Shown here piece by piece: positions 1 to 7,117 of a stretch of DNA of 17,808 nucleotides. Origin of the DNA: CAZPQN01 sp964588795 (GTDB lineage Bacteria > Fidelibacterota > UBA2242); NCBI GenBank assembly GCA_964588795.1, contig CAZPQN010000043.1, positions 1-17,808 of the forward strand. Direction: 5' to 3'. A program made the translations under genes and the position numbers. A model generated the notes under the pieces. That model did not search any database, was not told the origin of the DNA, and saw nothing but the letters and a program-made list of their open reading frames with translations. Each line of letters opens with the position of its first letter. Position 1 is the first letter of the stretch.

Positions 1-1
1 A

Positions 2-55
2 CTGCGGGCTGGTGAGAAGTTCCGCGACCTGAAGAAAATGGTGCTGATCAAGTAA
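2..55 (+). CDS. C-terminal fragment of an unidentified protein (partial, left edge)
   Basis: An open frame enters from the left edge and ends at TAA 53-55, encoding 17 residues, LRAGEKFRDLKKMVLIK. The strong terminator that begins 19 bases after the stop confirms that a plus-strand gene ends here. The tail loosely resembles the end of zinc-dependent medium-chain dehydrogenases, where a helix carrying 'LRAG' is followed by a short beta strand. Seventeen residues are far too few to name a family, so this is only a suggestion. The gene converges on glyS. Confidence 0.55.
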   Translation: MRAGEKFRDLKKMVLIK

Positions 56-73
56 CTTTAAACCACAATAAAC

Positions 74-109
74 AAAAGGGCTGATCGCAGGATCAGCCCT
101 TTTGTTTTA
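74..109. terminator. Bidirectional Rho-independent terminator between the left-edge gene and glyS
   Basis: A perfect 13-base inverted repeat (74-86 with 91-103, GC-rich core GGGCTGATC) surrounds a 4-base loop GCAG. It is followed by TTTT-rich sequence on the plus strand (104-109) and preceded by A-rich sequence (61-77), which gives a U-tract on the minus strand. It lies between two converging genes, 19 bases after the plus-strand stop and about 19 bases after the glyS stop. It should therefore end transcripts from both sides. Confidence 0.93.
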
Positions 110-127
110 TTATAGATATGAGCCGGA

Positions 128-1612
128 TTACAGGGCTAATTTTTCAGTCAAAACCTGCGCAATCTGATCCTTGGGCAGGCGGATTTGCTCCAGGCAGTCG
201 CGGTCGCGCAGGGTCACCGTGCCGTCCTGCAAGGTTTGGGAGTCCACGGTAACGGCGAAAGGTGTTCCAGCTTCGTCCTGGCGACGATAGCGCCGACCAA
301 TCGAACCAGCCTGATCATAAAACGCCGCCATCTTCTTTTTCAAATCGTGAAATATGGCTTCGGCAATTTCCGGCATTCCGTCGCGGTTGACTAAAGGTAA
401 TATGGCGACCTTGACCGGCGCTAAGCGAGGATTCAGGCGCAGGACAATGCGTTCATGAGCCTGATCCTCCCAGTAGGCATCCGCCAATATGGTCAGGAGG
501 GTGCGATCGACCCCGGCTGAACTTTCGACGACCGCCGGGACGATGTGGGTATTGGTTTCGGCATCGAAATAGGTCAGCTTCTTTCCGCTGACATTGATAT
601 GCTGATCCAAATCGAAAGTCTGGCGATCGGCAATGCCTTCCAGCTCCGACCAGCCGAAGGGGAATTTGTATTCGACATCGGTACACGCGCGCGCATAATG
701 CGCTAATTCGTCGGGAGTATGTTCCCTTAGCCGCAGATTCGCTGATTGAATGCCCAGTTTTTTATACCATTCGAAACGCTCATTGACCCAGTACTCGTAC
801 CAGTGCCGGCTATCCGAAGGAGTGACAAAGTACTCCATTTCCATTTGCTCAAATTCACGACTGCGAAAGATGAAATTGCCGGTGGTGATTTCGTTGCGAA
901 AGGCTTTGCCGATCTGGGCGATGCCGAAAGGCAGTTTGACCCGCGTGGTGGATACGACGTTATCGAAGTTGACAAATATGCCCTGGGCTGTTTCGGGACG
1001 CAGATAAACCTCAGATGTCGAGTCCTCCGACGGCCCGAAATGGGTCTTGAACATCAGATTGAATTGTCGGGCGGGAGAAAGATCGTTACTACCGCAAGTC
1101 GGGCAGGTGCGTTTCTCCAGCTGCACGGTGTGCGCTCCACCGCATTGGGGGCAATCCGAGTCCTGGTAAAATTGCGGTTCGCGGGCAAAAAGATCTTCGG
1201 GAAAGAAAGACCTAAATTCCTTGCGCACTTCAAGCAGTCCCTCGGCAACCTTGAACTGTAAACCGCACTTAGAACACCGGAAGTGATAACCGCCTTTGTC
1301 CTCGCGGAAACGCGCTCGGCACTGCTTGCAATCAATCAGCGGGTCGTTGAAATTCGCCACATGCCCGGAGGCTTCCCAGACTTTCGGGTGCATCAGGATG
1401 GCGGCGTCCATACCTACCACATCTTCGCGACTGGTCACGATTTCGTGCCACCAGAGGTCTTTGACGTGCCGTTTCAGCTCGACGCCCAAGGGCCCGTAAT
1501 CCCAGGTACTGCTCAGTCCCCCGTAGATGTCGCTGGATTGAAAAATAAAGCCGCGCCGCTTGCACAGCGAGACCAGTTTTTCCATGATTGCGTTTGAGAT
1601 CGGTTTTGCCAT
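128..1612 (-). CDS. glyS: Glycyl-tRNA synthetase, single-chain (alpha2) class II type
   Basis: Cytoplasmic enzyme that charges tRNA-Gly with glycine using ATP. The 494-residue length suits the single-chain dimeric bacterial/eukaryotic-type GlyRS, unlike the split alpha2-beta2 enzyme of most Proteobacteria. Visible class II signatures are the N-terminal GFIFQSSDIYGG (21-32), the motif 2 region with LRPETAQGIFVNF (204-216), FRNEI (238-242) and REFEQMEMEYF (252-262), and motif 3 ESSAGVDR (363-370). An anticodon-binding domain covers about 398-494. Four Cys pairs (95/98, 113/116, 154/157, 170/173) suggest two zinc sites in the insertion. The start is supported by AGGA (TCCT at 1618-1621 on the plus strand) five bases upstream. 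It lies 52 bases downstream of topA on the same strand, so co-transcription is likely. Confidence 0.97.
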   Translation of the reverse strand: MAKPISNAIMEKLVSLCKRRGFIFQSSDIYGGLSSTWDYGPLGVELKRHVKDLWWHEIVTSREDVVGMDAAILMHPKVWEASGHVANFNDPLIDCKQCRARFREDKGGYHFRCSKCGLQFKVAEGLLEVRKEFRSFFPEDLFAREPQFYQDSDCPQCGGAHTVQLEKRTCPTCGSNDLSPARQFNLMFKTHFGPSEDSTSEVYLRPETAQGIFVNFDNVVSTTRVKLPFGIAQIGKAFRNEITTGNFIFRSREFEQMEMEYFVTPSDSRHWYEYWVNERFEWYKKLGIQSANLRLREHTPDELAHYARACTDVEYKFPFGWSELEGIADRQTFDLDQHINVSGKKLTYFDAETNTHIVPAVVESSAGVDRTLLTILADAYWEDQAHERIVLRLNPRLAPVKVAILPLVNRDGMPEIAEAIFHDLKKKMAAFYDQAGSIGRRYRRQDEAGTPFAVTVDSQTLQDGTVTLRDRDCLEQIRLPKDQIAQVLTEKLAL

Positions 1613-1646
1613 CAGAATCCTAAAGTTTGGTAACTATCCACTTTCA

Positions 1647-1663
1647 ATCGGAAATGTTCCGAT
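1647..1663. repeat. Inverted repeat (short hairpin) in the topA-glyS gap
   Basis: ATCGGAA (1647-1653) and TTCCGAT (1657-1663) are perfect reverse complements separated by three bases. The hairpin starts immediately after the topA stop on the minus strand. No U-run follows it in the direction of transcription, so it is not a normal terminator. It could protect the 3' end of a processed topA message, weakly attenuate read-through into glyS, or be chance. Confidence 0.45.
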
Positions 1664-1664
1664 G

Positions 1665-3884
1665 TTATTCTTCCTCAAATTCCGTTTTGCATTTGGGGCA
1701 GACGATGCGCGCGGTGCCATCGCGGGCCACTTTCTTTTCCAGGAGAGCATTTCCGCAATGATCGCAGGCACGTGCCAGGGGTTCGTTCCAGGTGGCAAAA
1801 TGGCATTTTGGATAACGATTACAGCCGTAGAAAGTTTTACCCTTTTTCGTTTTTTTCAGGCTGATTTGCCCGTCGCATCCTGGTTCAGGGCAGGCGATCT
1901 GCAGTGTAAACGGAGCGGTCGTTTTACATTTGGGATATTGACTGCAGGACCAGAATTTCCCGTACCGTCCTTCCTTCATGAGCATCGGGCTACCGCAATT
2001 GGGACAGGTGGGCGCTGTGACAGTTGCCTGATTCTGGTTAGTGTCGGGCAGGGGACGAGTGTTTTTGCACTGCGGGAAAGCCGAACAGGCTAAAAAGCGC
2101 CCATTTTTACTCCACTTAATTACCATTTCCGCGCCGCATTGCTCACATTTTTCGGCGGTTTTTTCCTGCAGGTCAGATTTAAGGCTGGCACGCTGATCGT
2201 TCATGTTGTTTAAGGCTTTTTCAAACGGAGTGTAAAATTCGTGGATCACTGTCTGCCAATCCTTGCGGTTGGCTTCTATATCGTCCAGCTCGGCTTCCAT
2301 TCGTGCGGTGAATTTGACATCGATGATATCCGGCATGCCATTGACCAAAAGGCGGTTGACGATTTTGCCGAGTTCGGTCGGACGCAGATAGCCACCTTTG
2401 CGTTCGACGTATTTACGGGCAAGAATGGTGGTCACGATTGTGGCGTAGGTGCTGGGACGTCCGATCCCGAGATTATCCAGTTCCTTAATCAACGTGCCTT
2501 CAGTAAACCGTGGAGGAGGTTCGGTAAAATTCTGTTCGGGGAATAAATTCTTCAGGGATAAAGTCTCGCCGGTTTTTATTTGGGATGGCAGGGGATTTTT
2601 CTTGATTTCGCTGGTTTTTTCCTCGCGCCAGGAGCGCAGGTAGCCGTCGAAAACCAAATCACTTCCGCTGGCCCGCAGCAGGTAATTATCCGTACCGATG
2701 TCGATGGTTTGCTGTCTGTAGACGGCCGCAGCCATCTGACAGGCGGTAAAGCGACTCCAGATTAATTGGTACAGCTTTTTCTGGTCCGCGTTCAGGTACG
2801 ACGCAACTTTTTCAGGCGCGTATTCGAAATATGTCGGTCGGATGCCTTCATGGGCGTCCTGCACATTGGTTTTCTTGGTTTTGAAATGCCGTGGGTTGGC
2901 GGGCAGGTAATTTTCTCCATACTGGCTGGCGATATATTCGCGGATGCCATTGATGGCATCGCGTGAAATCCGCACCGAGTCCGTACGCATATAGGTGATC
3001 AATCCGATGGGCTCGCCCTCGATTGCCACTCCTTCGTACAGGTCTTGGGCGATGCGCATGGTTCTTTCGGGTGAAAAACGGAAGCGCCGCATGGCTTCCT
3101 GCTGGAGCGTGCTGGTAGTGAAAGGTGGCGCGGGGGATTTGGAGACGTCTTTGAATTCGACAGAAGCAACTTTGAACTCAGCCTGCTGTAAACGGAGTAC
3201 GTGTTCCCGGGCGGTAGTCTCGTCGGGAATAATGGGTTTTTGTTTGCCGATTTGTACTAACTTGGCAGTGAAAGTGGAACCCTCAGCCGTGGCCAGCTCG
3301 GCGCTGATCTCCCAGTACTCCCGGGGAATAAATTGCTCCACCTCGACTTCGCGTTCGCAGATAATGCGCACCGCAACCGATTGCACGCGACCGGCGCTGA
3401 GTCCGCGATAGAGTGTGCGCCAGAGGAAAGGACTGACCTGATAGCCGACGATGCGGTCTAAAACTCGGCGGGCTTGCTGGGCATTCACCAGGCTCAGATC
3501 AATTTGCCGCGGGTGCTGTAAGCCATAGGCAATGCCGCTCTTGGTGATCTCGTTGAACAGGACGCGCTGAATGTTTTCTGCCGGAGCGTTCAGAACTTCA
3601 GCGATGTGCCAGGCAATCGCCTCTCCTTCCCGATCGGGGTCAGGTGCTAAAAAAATTTTACGGGCGGTTTGCGCGGCGGATTTTAACTGTTTGATGATTT
3701 GGGTTTTGCCTTTGATGGTGACATACCGCGGGCGGAAATTTTTATTCAGGTCGATCCCGAGTTCCTTTTCGGGTAAATCCTTGATATGCCCGACAGACGC
3801 CAGAACATGATAATCTCGTCCGAGATATTTCCGGATCGTGCGGGCTTTGGAAGGGGATTCGACAATTAACAGGTACTGGCTCAT
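1665..3884 (-). CDS. topA: DNA topoisomerase I (type IA, omega protein)
   Basis: Relaxes negatively supercoiled DNA by breaking and rejoining one strand. With the start at 3884 it is 739 residues long. The TOPRIM domain is at the N terminus, with E9 in IVESPSKA and the metal-binding D82-x-D84-x-E86 in APDPDREGEA. The catalytic tyrosine is Y298 in GLITYMRTDS. Four C-terminal Cys4 zinc modules span about 580-606, 627-653, 665-694 and 707-732; the last is more divergent. An ATG at 3932 in the same frame would add 16 residues, but E9 then falls out of its usual place. ATG 3884 has GGAG five bases upstream and starts MSQYLLIVESPSKA, as the family does. It is divergent from uppP and probably co-transcribed with glyS. 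Confidence 0.97.
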   Translation of the reverse strand: MSQYLLIVESPSKARTIRKYLGRDYHVLASVGHIKDLPEKELGIDLNKNFRPRYVTIKGKTQIIKQLKSAAQTARKIFLAPDPDREGEAIAWHIAEVLNAPAENIQRVLFNEITKSGIAYGLQHPRQIDLSLVNAQQARRVLDRIVGYQVSPFLWRTLYRGLSAGRVQSVAVRIICEREVEVEQFIPREYWEISAELATAEGSTFTAKLVQIGKQKPIIPDETTAREHVLRLQQAEFKVASVEFKDVSKSPAPPFTTSTLQQEAMRRFRFSPERTMRIAQDLYEGVAIEGEPIGLITYMRTDSVRISRDAINGIREYIASQYGENYLPANPRHFKTKKTNVQDAHEGIRPTYFEYAPEKVASYLNADQKKLYQLIWSRFTACQMAAAVYRQQTIDIGTDNYLLRASGSDLVFDGYLRSWREEKTSEIKKNPLPSQIKTGETLSLKNLFPEQNFTEPPPRFTEGTLIKELDNLGIGRPSTYATIVTTILARKYVERKGGYLRPTELGKIVNRLLVNGMPDIIDVKFTARMEAELDDIEANRKDWQTVIHEFYTPFEKALNNMNDQRASLKSDLQEKTAEKCEQCGAEMVIKWSKNGRFLACSAFPQCKNTRPLPDTNQNQATVTAPTCPNCGSPMLMKEGRYGKFWSCSQYPKCKTTAPFTLQIACPEPGCDGQISLKKTKKGKTFYGCNRYPKCHFATWNEPLARACDHCGNALLEKKVARDGTARIVCPKCKTEFEEE

Positions 3885-3889
3885 GCTTA

Positions 3890-3893
3890 CTCC
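3890..3893 (-). promoter_or_regulatory. Ribosome binding site that fixes the topA start
   Basis: CTCC on the plus strand reads GGAG on the minus strand, five bases before ATG 3884. The upstream in-frame ATG at 3932 has no comparable site. This decides for the shorter topA product. Confidence 0.7.
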
Positions 3894-3961
3894 AAACGGG
3901 TGGCAATTTACAAACGTTCCGAAAAAATGCAATAGCTTTTACCGCCGCCGTAATTCTTGTC

Positions 3962-3990
3962 TTGATAAACCCACCTGTCCGAAATAAATT
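3962..3990 (+). promoter_or_regulatory. Possible sigma-70-type promoter for uppP
   Basis: In the 127-base divergent spacer between topA and uppP (3885-4011), TTGATA (3962-3967, five of six matches to the -35 consensus) is followed after 17 bases by TAAATT (3985-3990, four of six matches to the -10 consensus). Transcription would start about 15 bases before the uppP ATG. The spacer must hold promoters for both directions. This is a consensus match by eye in AT-rich DNA. Confidence 0.3.
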
Positions 3991-4011
3991 TGCGAGCAAT
4001 TTTGATTTATT

Positions 4012-4824
4012 ATGAATTACTGGGAAGCATTACTACTGGGCATCGTGCAGGGACTGACGGAATTTCTGCCAATCAGCAGTTCCGGGCATCTGGTCATTTT
4101 TCAGCACCTGTTTCAGATCAAATCCTCCGCTATCACTTTCGAAATTGCCGTACACGCCGGTACGCTCTTAAGCATTTGCGTGGTTTATTACCATGATTTA
4201 TTGCGAATGGCGTTCGGTTTTTTCGGCGCAATGGCGCGCCCCGGACGCAAGGCGATCTGGCAAAATGATGCGGATTTGCGACTCGCGGTTGGGGTCATTA
4301 TCGGGACTTTGCCAGCTGTTGTCGTTGGTTTATTGTTCAAAGATTTTTTTGAACTCATTTTCCATAATATCCGATTGGTGGGAATTACGCTGATATTGAC
4401 GGGCTTGATTTTGTTGTCCACCCGTTATATCAAGAACGCCATACGTCCCTTGACTTTGACCCGCTGTGGGATTATCGGACTCGCCCAGGCAGTGGCGATC
4501 CTGCCCGGCATATCGCGCTCGGGGGCGACGATTGCCTCCGGGCTCTGGTTGAATTTGGGCGGCAAGGAAGCCATGCGTTTTTCATTTCTGCTGGCTGTAC
4601 CGGCGATAGTTGGCGCTCTAATTCTACATCTGCAGGATTTTATGTCTGGTGACATCGGAGACGTGGCTCTGCCTGCGCTCACTGTCGGTTTCCTGACAGC
4701 TTTTGGTGTAGGTTATATCGCTATCCGTACTCTCCTGCGAATTGTACAGAGTGGACGATTTGCCTGGTTTGGAGGATACTGCTTGCTGGTGGGGCTGGGC
4801 GTCCTGCTGTTTCTTCCGGTATAA
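4012..4824 (+). CDS. uppP: Undecaprenyl-diphosphatase (UppP/BacA family)
   Basis: Integral membrane enzyme that removes a phosphate from undecaprenyl diphosphate, returning the lipid carrier used for peptidoglycan and surface polysaccharides; overexpression of the family gives bacitracin resistance. The 270-residue length is typical. Family motifs are clear: QGLTEFLPISSSGH (13-27), containing the (E/Q)xxxE pair Q13/E17 and H27, and LPGISRSGAT (164-173) with R169. Multiple hydrophobic segments fill the rest. The start gives the usual short N terminus before the first motif, although no strong ribosome site is visible. It is the first gene of the plus-strand run, and its carrier-recycling role would serve the glycan operon further down. 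Confidence 0.96.
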   Translation: MNYWEALLLGIVQGLTEFLPISSSGHLVIFQHLFQIKSSAITFEIAVHAGTLLSICVVYYHDLLRMAFGFFGAMARPGRKAIWQNDADLRLAVGVIIGTLPAVVVGLLFKDFFELIFHNIRLVGITLILTGLILLSTRYIKNAIRPLTLTRCGIIGLAQAVAILPGISRSGATIASGLWLNLGGKEAMRFSFLLAVPAIVGALILHLQDFMSGDIGDVALPALTVGFLTAFGVGYIAIRTLLRIVQSGRFAWFGGYCLLVGLGVLLFLPV

Positions 4825-4856
4825 ACTTTTTAAGCGGGCAAGAATATAATTAGCCG

Positions 4857-5837
4857 ATGAAAAATAAAAAGGAAGGTTTTTTAGAAATAATTGAAAATCT
4901 CAAGGCAGACCACTGCGCTCCGGTTTATCTATTGTATGGTGGCGATACTTATCTGGAGGACGAGGCCATTTCAGCCCTCAGTCAGGCTTTTGCTACCGAT
5001 CCACAACGCCTCAACCGCCAGATCTTTTACGGCGAAGAAAACAGCGGACGCGCCTTCACCGATGCTCTCTCAGCCGTCGGGATTTTCAATCCCCGCCAAC
5101 TGCTGATATATAAAAATATCAGCAAGCTGCCCTCGACCTATCGTCCGCGTCTCTTTCAGTATATCAAGCATCCCGCCCCAGAAAATTTATTAATCATGAC
5201 TGCCGCAGCTGAGGGCAAGGTTAAAATCATTGATACACTCACCAACGAGTTGCAGGATTTTGTCGTAACCATACCGACCTGGACCCCCTATCCGGAAAGG
5301 TTTTCAGGATTTGTAAGACGCCATCTGCAGCGTGCGGGTTATCAAATTACCGGCGAGGCGCTTCAGACCTTGATTGCCCTGACCGATGACTCTTTGACCC
5401 ATGCTTGCGGAGAATTGGACAAACTGTTTGTATACCTCGGTGAGCGCCGTAAGATCGAGGATGGTGATGTCCGTCAGTGTGTTTATGGTTACAAAGATTA
5501 CGATGTCAGTGATTTCGTTGCGGCGGTCAGCCGACGCAACCTGCCGCAGGCTTTGCTGATCGGGACAGCGCTTCTTAAAGCCAATGAGAAACTCACCACT
5601 TTAATCGTACGGATGTATAATTTCTTTATGGATGTGTGGACTTATTCCGCTGGCGGGCTCGGCCGTGGTCAATCAGCTGCCCGACAAAAACAGGTCGGTA
5701 AGGGTGCCGTAAATTACGCCAACAGTAATTTTAGCTTGATTTTTCAACAACTGCGCCACACCGACCTGCAGATCAAGTCAGTCTCCCTGCCTGAAGAAGA
5801 TTTACTCGTGCCCCTTTTATATTCCCTGATGGCGTAA
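4857..5837 (+). CDS. holA: DNA polymerase III, delta subunit (clamp loader)
   Basis: The delta subunit of the clamp loader opens the sliding clamp ring during replication. The 326 residues match the usual HolA length. The N-terminal signature PVYLLYGGDTYL (22-33) is the degenerate nucleotide-binding strand and loop of the family, without a working Walker A lysine. It is followed by the AAA-like domain (to about 210, including a central region with ALTDDSLTHACGELDKL) and a helical C-terminal collar domain containing the KANEKLTTLIVRMYNFF region. The gene begins 32 bases after uppP. Its TAA directly abuts the ATG of the sigma factor gene. Confidence 0.9.
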   Translation: MKNKKEGFLEIIENLKADHCAPVYLLYGGDTYLEDEAISALSQAFATDPQRLNRQIFYGEENSGRAFTDALSAVGIFNPRQLLIYKNISKLPSTYRPRLFQYIKHPAPENLLIMTAAAEGKVKIIDTLTNELQDFVVTIPTWTPYPERFSGFVRRHLQRAGYQITGEALQTLIALTDDSLTHACGELDKLFVYLGERRKIEDGDVRQCVYGYKDYDVSDFVAAVSRRNLPQALLIGTALLKANEKLTTLIVRMYNFFMDVWTYSAGGLGRGQSAARQKQVGKGAVNYANSNFSLIFQQLRHTDLQIKSVSLPEEDLLVPLLYSLMA

Positions 5838-6425
5838 ATGATGCAAGAACGATTCAAATTCACCGATGAAGAACTGATAGCGCGTTTCCAGGCGGGCGAT
5901 GAAGGCGCCTATGAAGAAATCGTGGGGCGTTACGCCGACCGATTGATGAATTTTGCCTATCGCTTCGTGCTCGACCGGGAAGAAGCTGAGGATATCGTCC
6001 AGGATACCTTCCTGAAAGTCTATCAGAACCGTCATGCCTACAAGGAAATCGCCAAATTTTCAACCTGGATCTATACGATAACCGGAAATTTAGCCAAGAC
6101 GGTTCTGCGGAAACGGCGTAACCGCAAACTGTTCTTCTTTTCTCGCCTGAACCCTGAGGAAGAAAAAGAAACCGAGTTCCCGGCACCTGAGCGCACACCC
6201 GCGGAACAGTTGGAGGGCAAAATTGATGAACGCCTGATTCAACAGGCGATCGTAAAATTGCCGGAACATTTTCGTACGGTAATCATATTAAGGGATATTC
6301 AGGATCTTTCTTATGAGGAAATCAGTAATATTACCAGTGCTCCCCTGGGGACGGTAAAGTCCCGCATCAATCGGGCGCGGATTCATCTCCAGGCGGAGTT
6401 GGAACACTTAAGAGGAACGCGATGA
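5838..6425 (+). CDS. RNA polymerase sigma factor, ECF subfamily (sigma-70 family)
   Basis: Alternative sigma factor that directs RNA polymerase to a specific promoter set, usually for envelope or stress responses. The 195 residues contain region 2 (about 25-95; EAEDIVQDTFLKVY at 49-62, then FSTWIYTITGN) and region 4 (about 130-190; LPEHFRTVIILRDI and the helix-turn-helix LSYEEISNITSAPLGTVKSRINRAR). A charged linker (about 100-130) joins them and region 3 is absent, as usual for ECF factors. ATG 5838 abuts the holA stop; ATG 5841 is an equally possible start. The gene after it encodes a membrane zinc-type anti-sigma factor, its likely regulator. The group and target promoter cannot be told from sequence alone. 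Confidence 0.95.
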   Translation: MMQERFKFTDEELIARFQAGDEGAYEEIVGRYADRLMNFAYRFVLDREEAEDIVQDTFLKVYQNRHAYKEIAKFSTWIYTITGNLAKTVLRKRRNRKLFFFSRLNPEEEKETEFPAPERTPAEQLEGKIDERLIQQAIVKLPEHFRTVIILRDIQDLSYEEISNITSAPLGTVKSRINRARIHLQAELEHLRGTR

Positions 6426-6478
6426 GAGTAAAAATTAGGGGGTACATGTTTTTCTATGTTGAATTGCTACCAGTTTAA
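6422..6478 (+). other. Short overlapping reading frame between the sigma and anti-sigma genes
   Basis: An ATGA overlap at the end of the sigma factor gene opens an 18-codon frame, MRVKIRGYMFFYVELLPV, which stops at 6478, 23 bases inside the anti-sigma gene in another frame. An AGGGGG-like stretch (about 6435-6440) lies inside it, before an internal ATG at 6446 and the anti-sigma ATG at 6456. It may carry ribosomes from the sigma gene to the anti-sigma start, or it may be chance. There is no evidence that the peptide has a function. Confidence 0.2.
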
Positions 6479-7040
6479 GCACTTCATATCCAGATATTTA
6501 GACGAAGAAATCAGTTTCAAAGATCGCCATGCTTTTGAAGAACATCAGCAGACTTGCCCGATCTGCCAGACGCTCCTGACCAACATCCGCCGAAACCGTG
6601 AAGCTCTGCAGAACCTGCCATCAATCGGGGTCAGTGAAAATTTTATGTTCAATCTGCGCAACCGCATCCTCGCAGACCGCAACGCACGTCTGCAACGTGC
6701 CCTGCATCAAGGTTTTTCGCTATCTAAGGTGCCATCATTCGCCTATGGTTTTGCAGTGGCCTTGTTAGCTGTGGTGGTTGGTTTTGTCATCCTGCAGTCG
6801 CAAAGCGCAAATGAGCCGTCCTATCTGCCGCCACCCGTAGTCCAGCAGAAAATCAACCAGCCCCGCCCCTCGCCGGCGGAACCGGCGCGAAATCTGCCAT
6901 CTCCCCCTGCCCGCCAATACACTTCCACCCAGTCGCAAACCGTTCCGACAGATACGGTTAGCGAAACCGCGCCTGAGCCGGCCAACCGTTACCAGGATAA
7001 TTTTCAGGACAAGATCCGCACCGTAAAAGACCAGCGCTAA
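6456..7040 (+). CDS. Membrane anti-sigma factor with zinc-finger (ZAS/zf-HC2-like) domain
   Basis: Predicted to hold the adjacent ECF sigma factor inactive at the inner membrane until a signal arrives. The 194-residue protein has C4 and an H30-x3-C34-x2-C37 motif (HQQTCPIC) in a helical cytoplasmic domain, the hallmark of zinc-containing anti-sigma factors. A single membrane segment covers about 95-115 (SFAYGFAVALLAVVVGFVIL). The outer part (about 118-194) is rich in Pro, Ser, Thr and Gln and lacks a recognisable sensor fold. The gene starts 30 bases after the sigma gene, as expected for the pair. What releases the sigma factor (for example regulated proteolysis) is not visible here. Confidence 0.88.
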   Translation: MLNCYQFKHFISRYLDEEISFKDRHAFEEHQQTCPICQTLLTNIRRNREALQNLPSIGVSENFMFNLRNRILADRNARLQRALHQGFSLSKVPSFAYGFAVALLAVVVGFVILQSQSANEPSYLPPPVVQQKINQPRPSPAEPARNLPSPPARQYTSTQSQTVPTDTVSETAPEPANRYQDNFQDKIRTVKDQR

Positions 7041-7117
7041 GCGGCTAACATCCCGACAATAAGTATTGTTTAAACCTAAAAATTAAAGTATTTTTACGCC
7101 CTAAATGGGTGTTTAAA
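7041..7117 (+). promoter_or_regulatory. AT-rich spacer with a small palindrome before the GGDEF gene
   Basis: This 77-base gap is the longest in the plus-strand run after uppP. It contains the inverted repeat ACAATA-AG-TATTGT (7056-7069), the palindrome GTTTAAAC (7068-7075) and a very AT-rich stretch (7067-7100), so it could hold a promoter or operator for the diguanylate cyclase gene. No convincing -35/-10 pair is present. No terminator is seen for the sigma/anti-sigma unit. Confidence 0.25.

Noticed and set aside
746..1261. 171-codon plus-strand open frame inside glyS
   Set aside because: It lies entirely opposite a clear synthetase gene, has no ribosome site and resembles no family; shadow frame.
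1560..2093. 177-codon plus-strand open frame over the glyS start and topA end
   Set aside because: It is antisense to the topA zinc modules, whose regular Cys and Gly codons keep the opposite frame open.
3890..3930. ECF-type promoter (GGAAC with a CGTTT about 17 bases on) upstream of topA on the minus strand
   Set aside because: The implied transcription start would fall at or past the ribosome site of topA, so it would give a leaderless message; likely chance.
3885..3932. Longer topA start at ATG 3932, adding 16 residues
   Set aside because: The extension has no ribosome site and displaces the N-terminal TOPRIM strand; ATG 3884 has GGAG five bases upstream.
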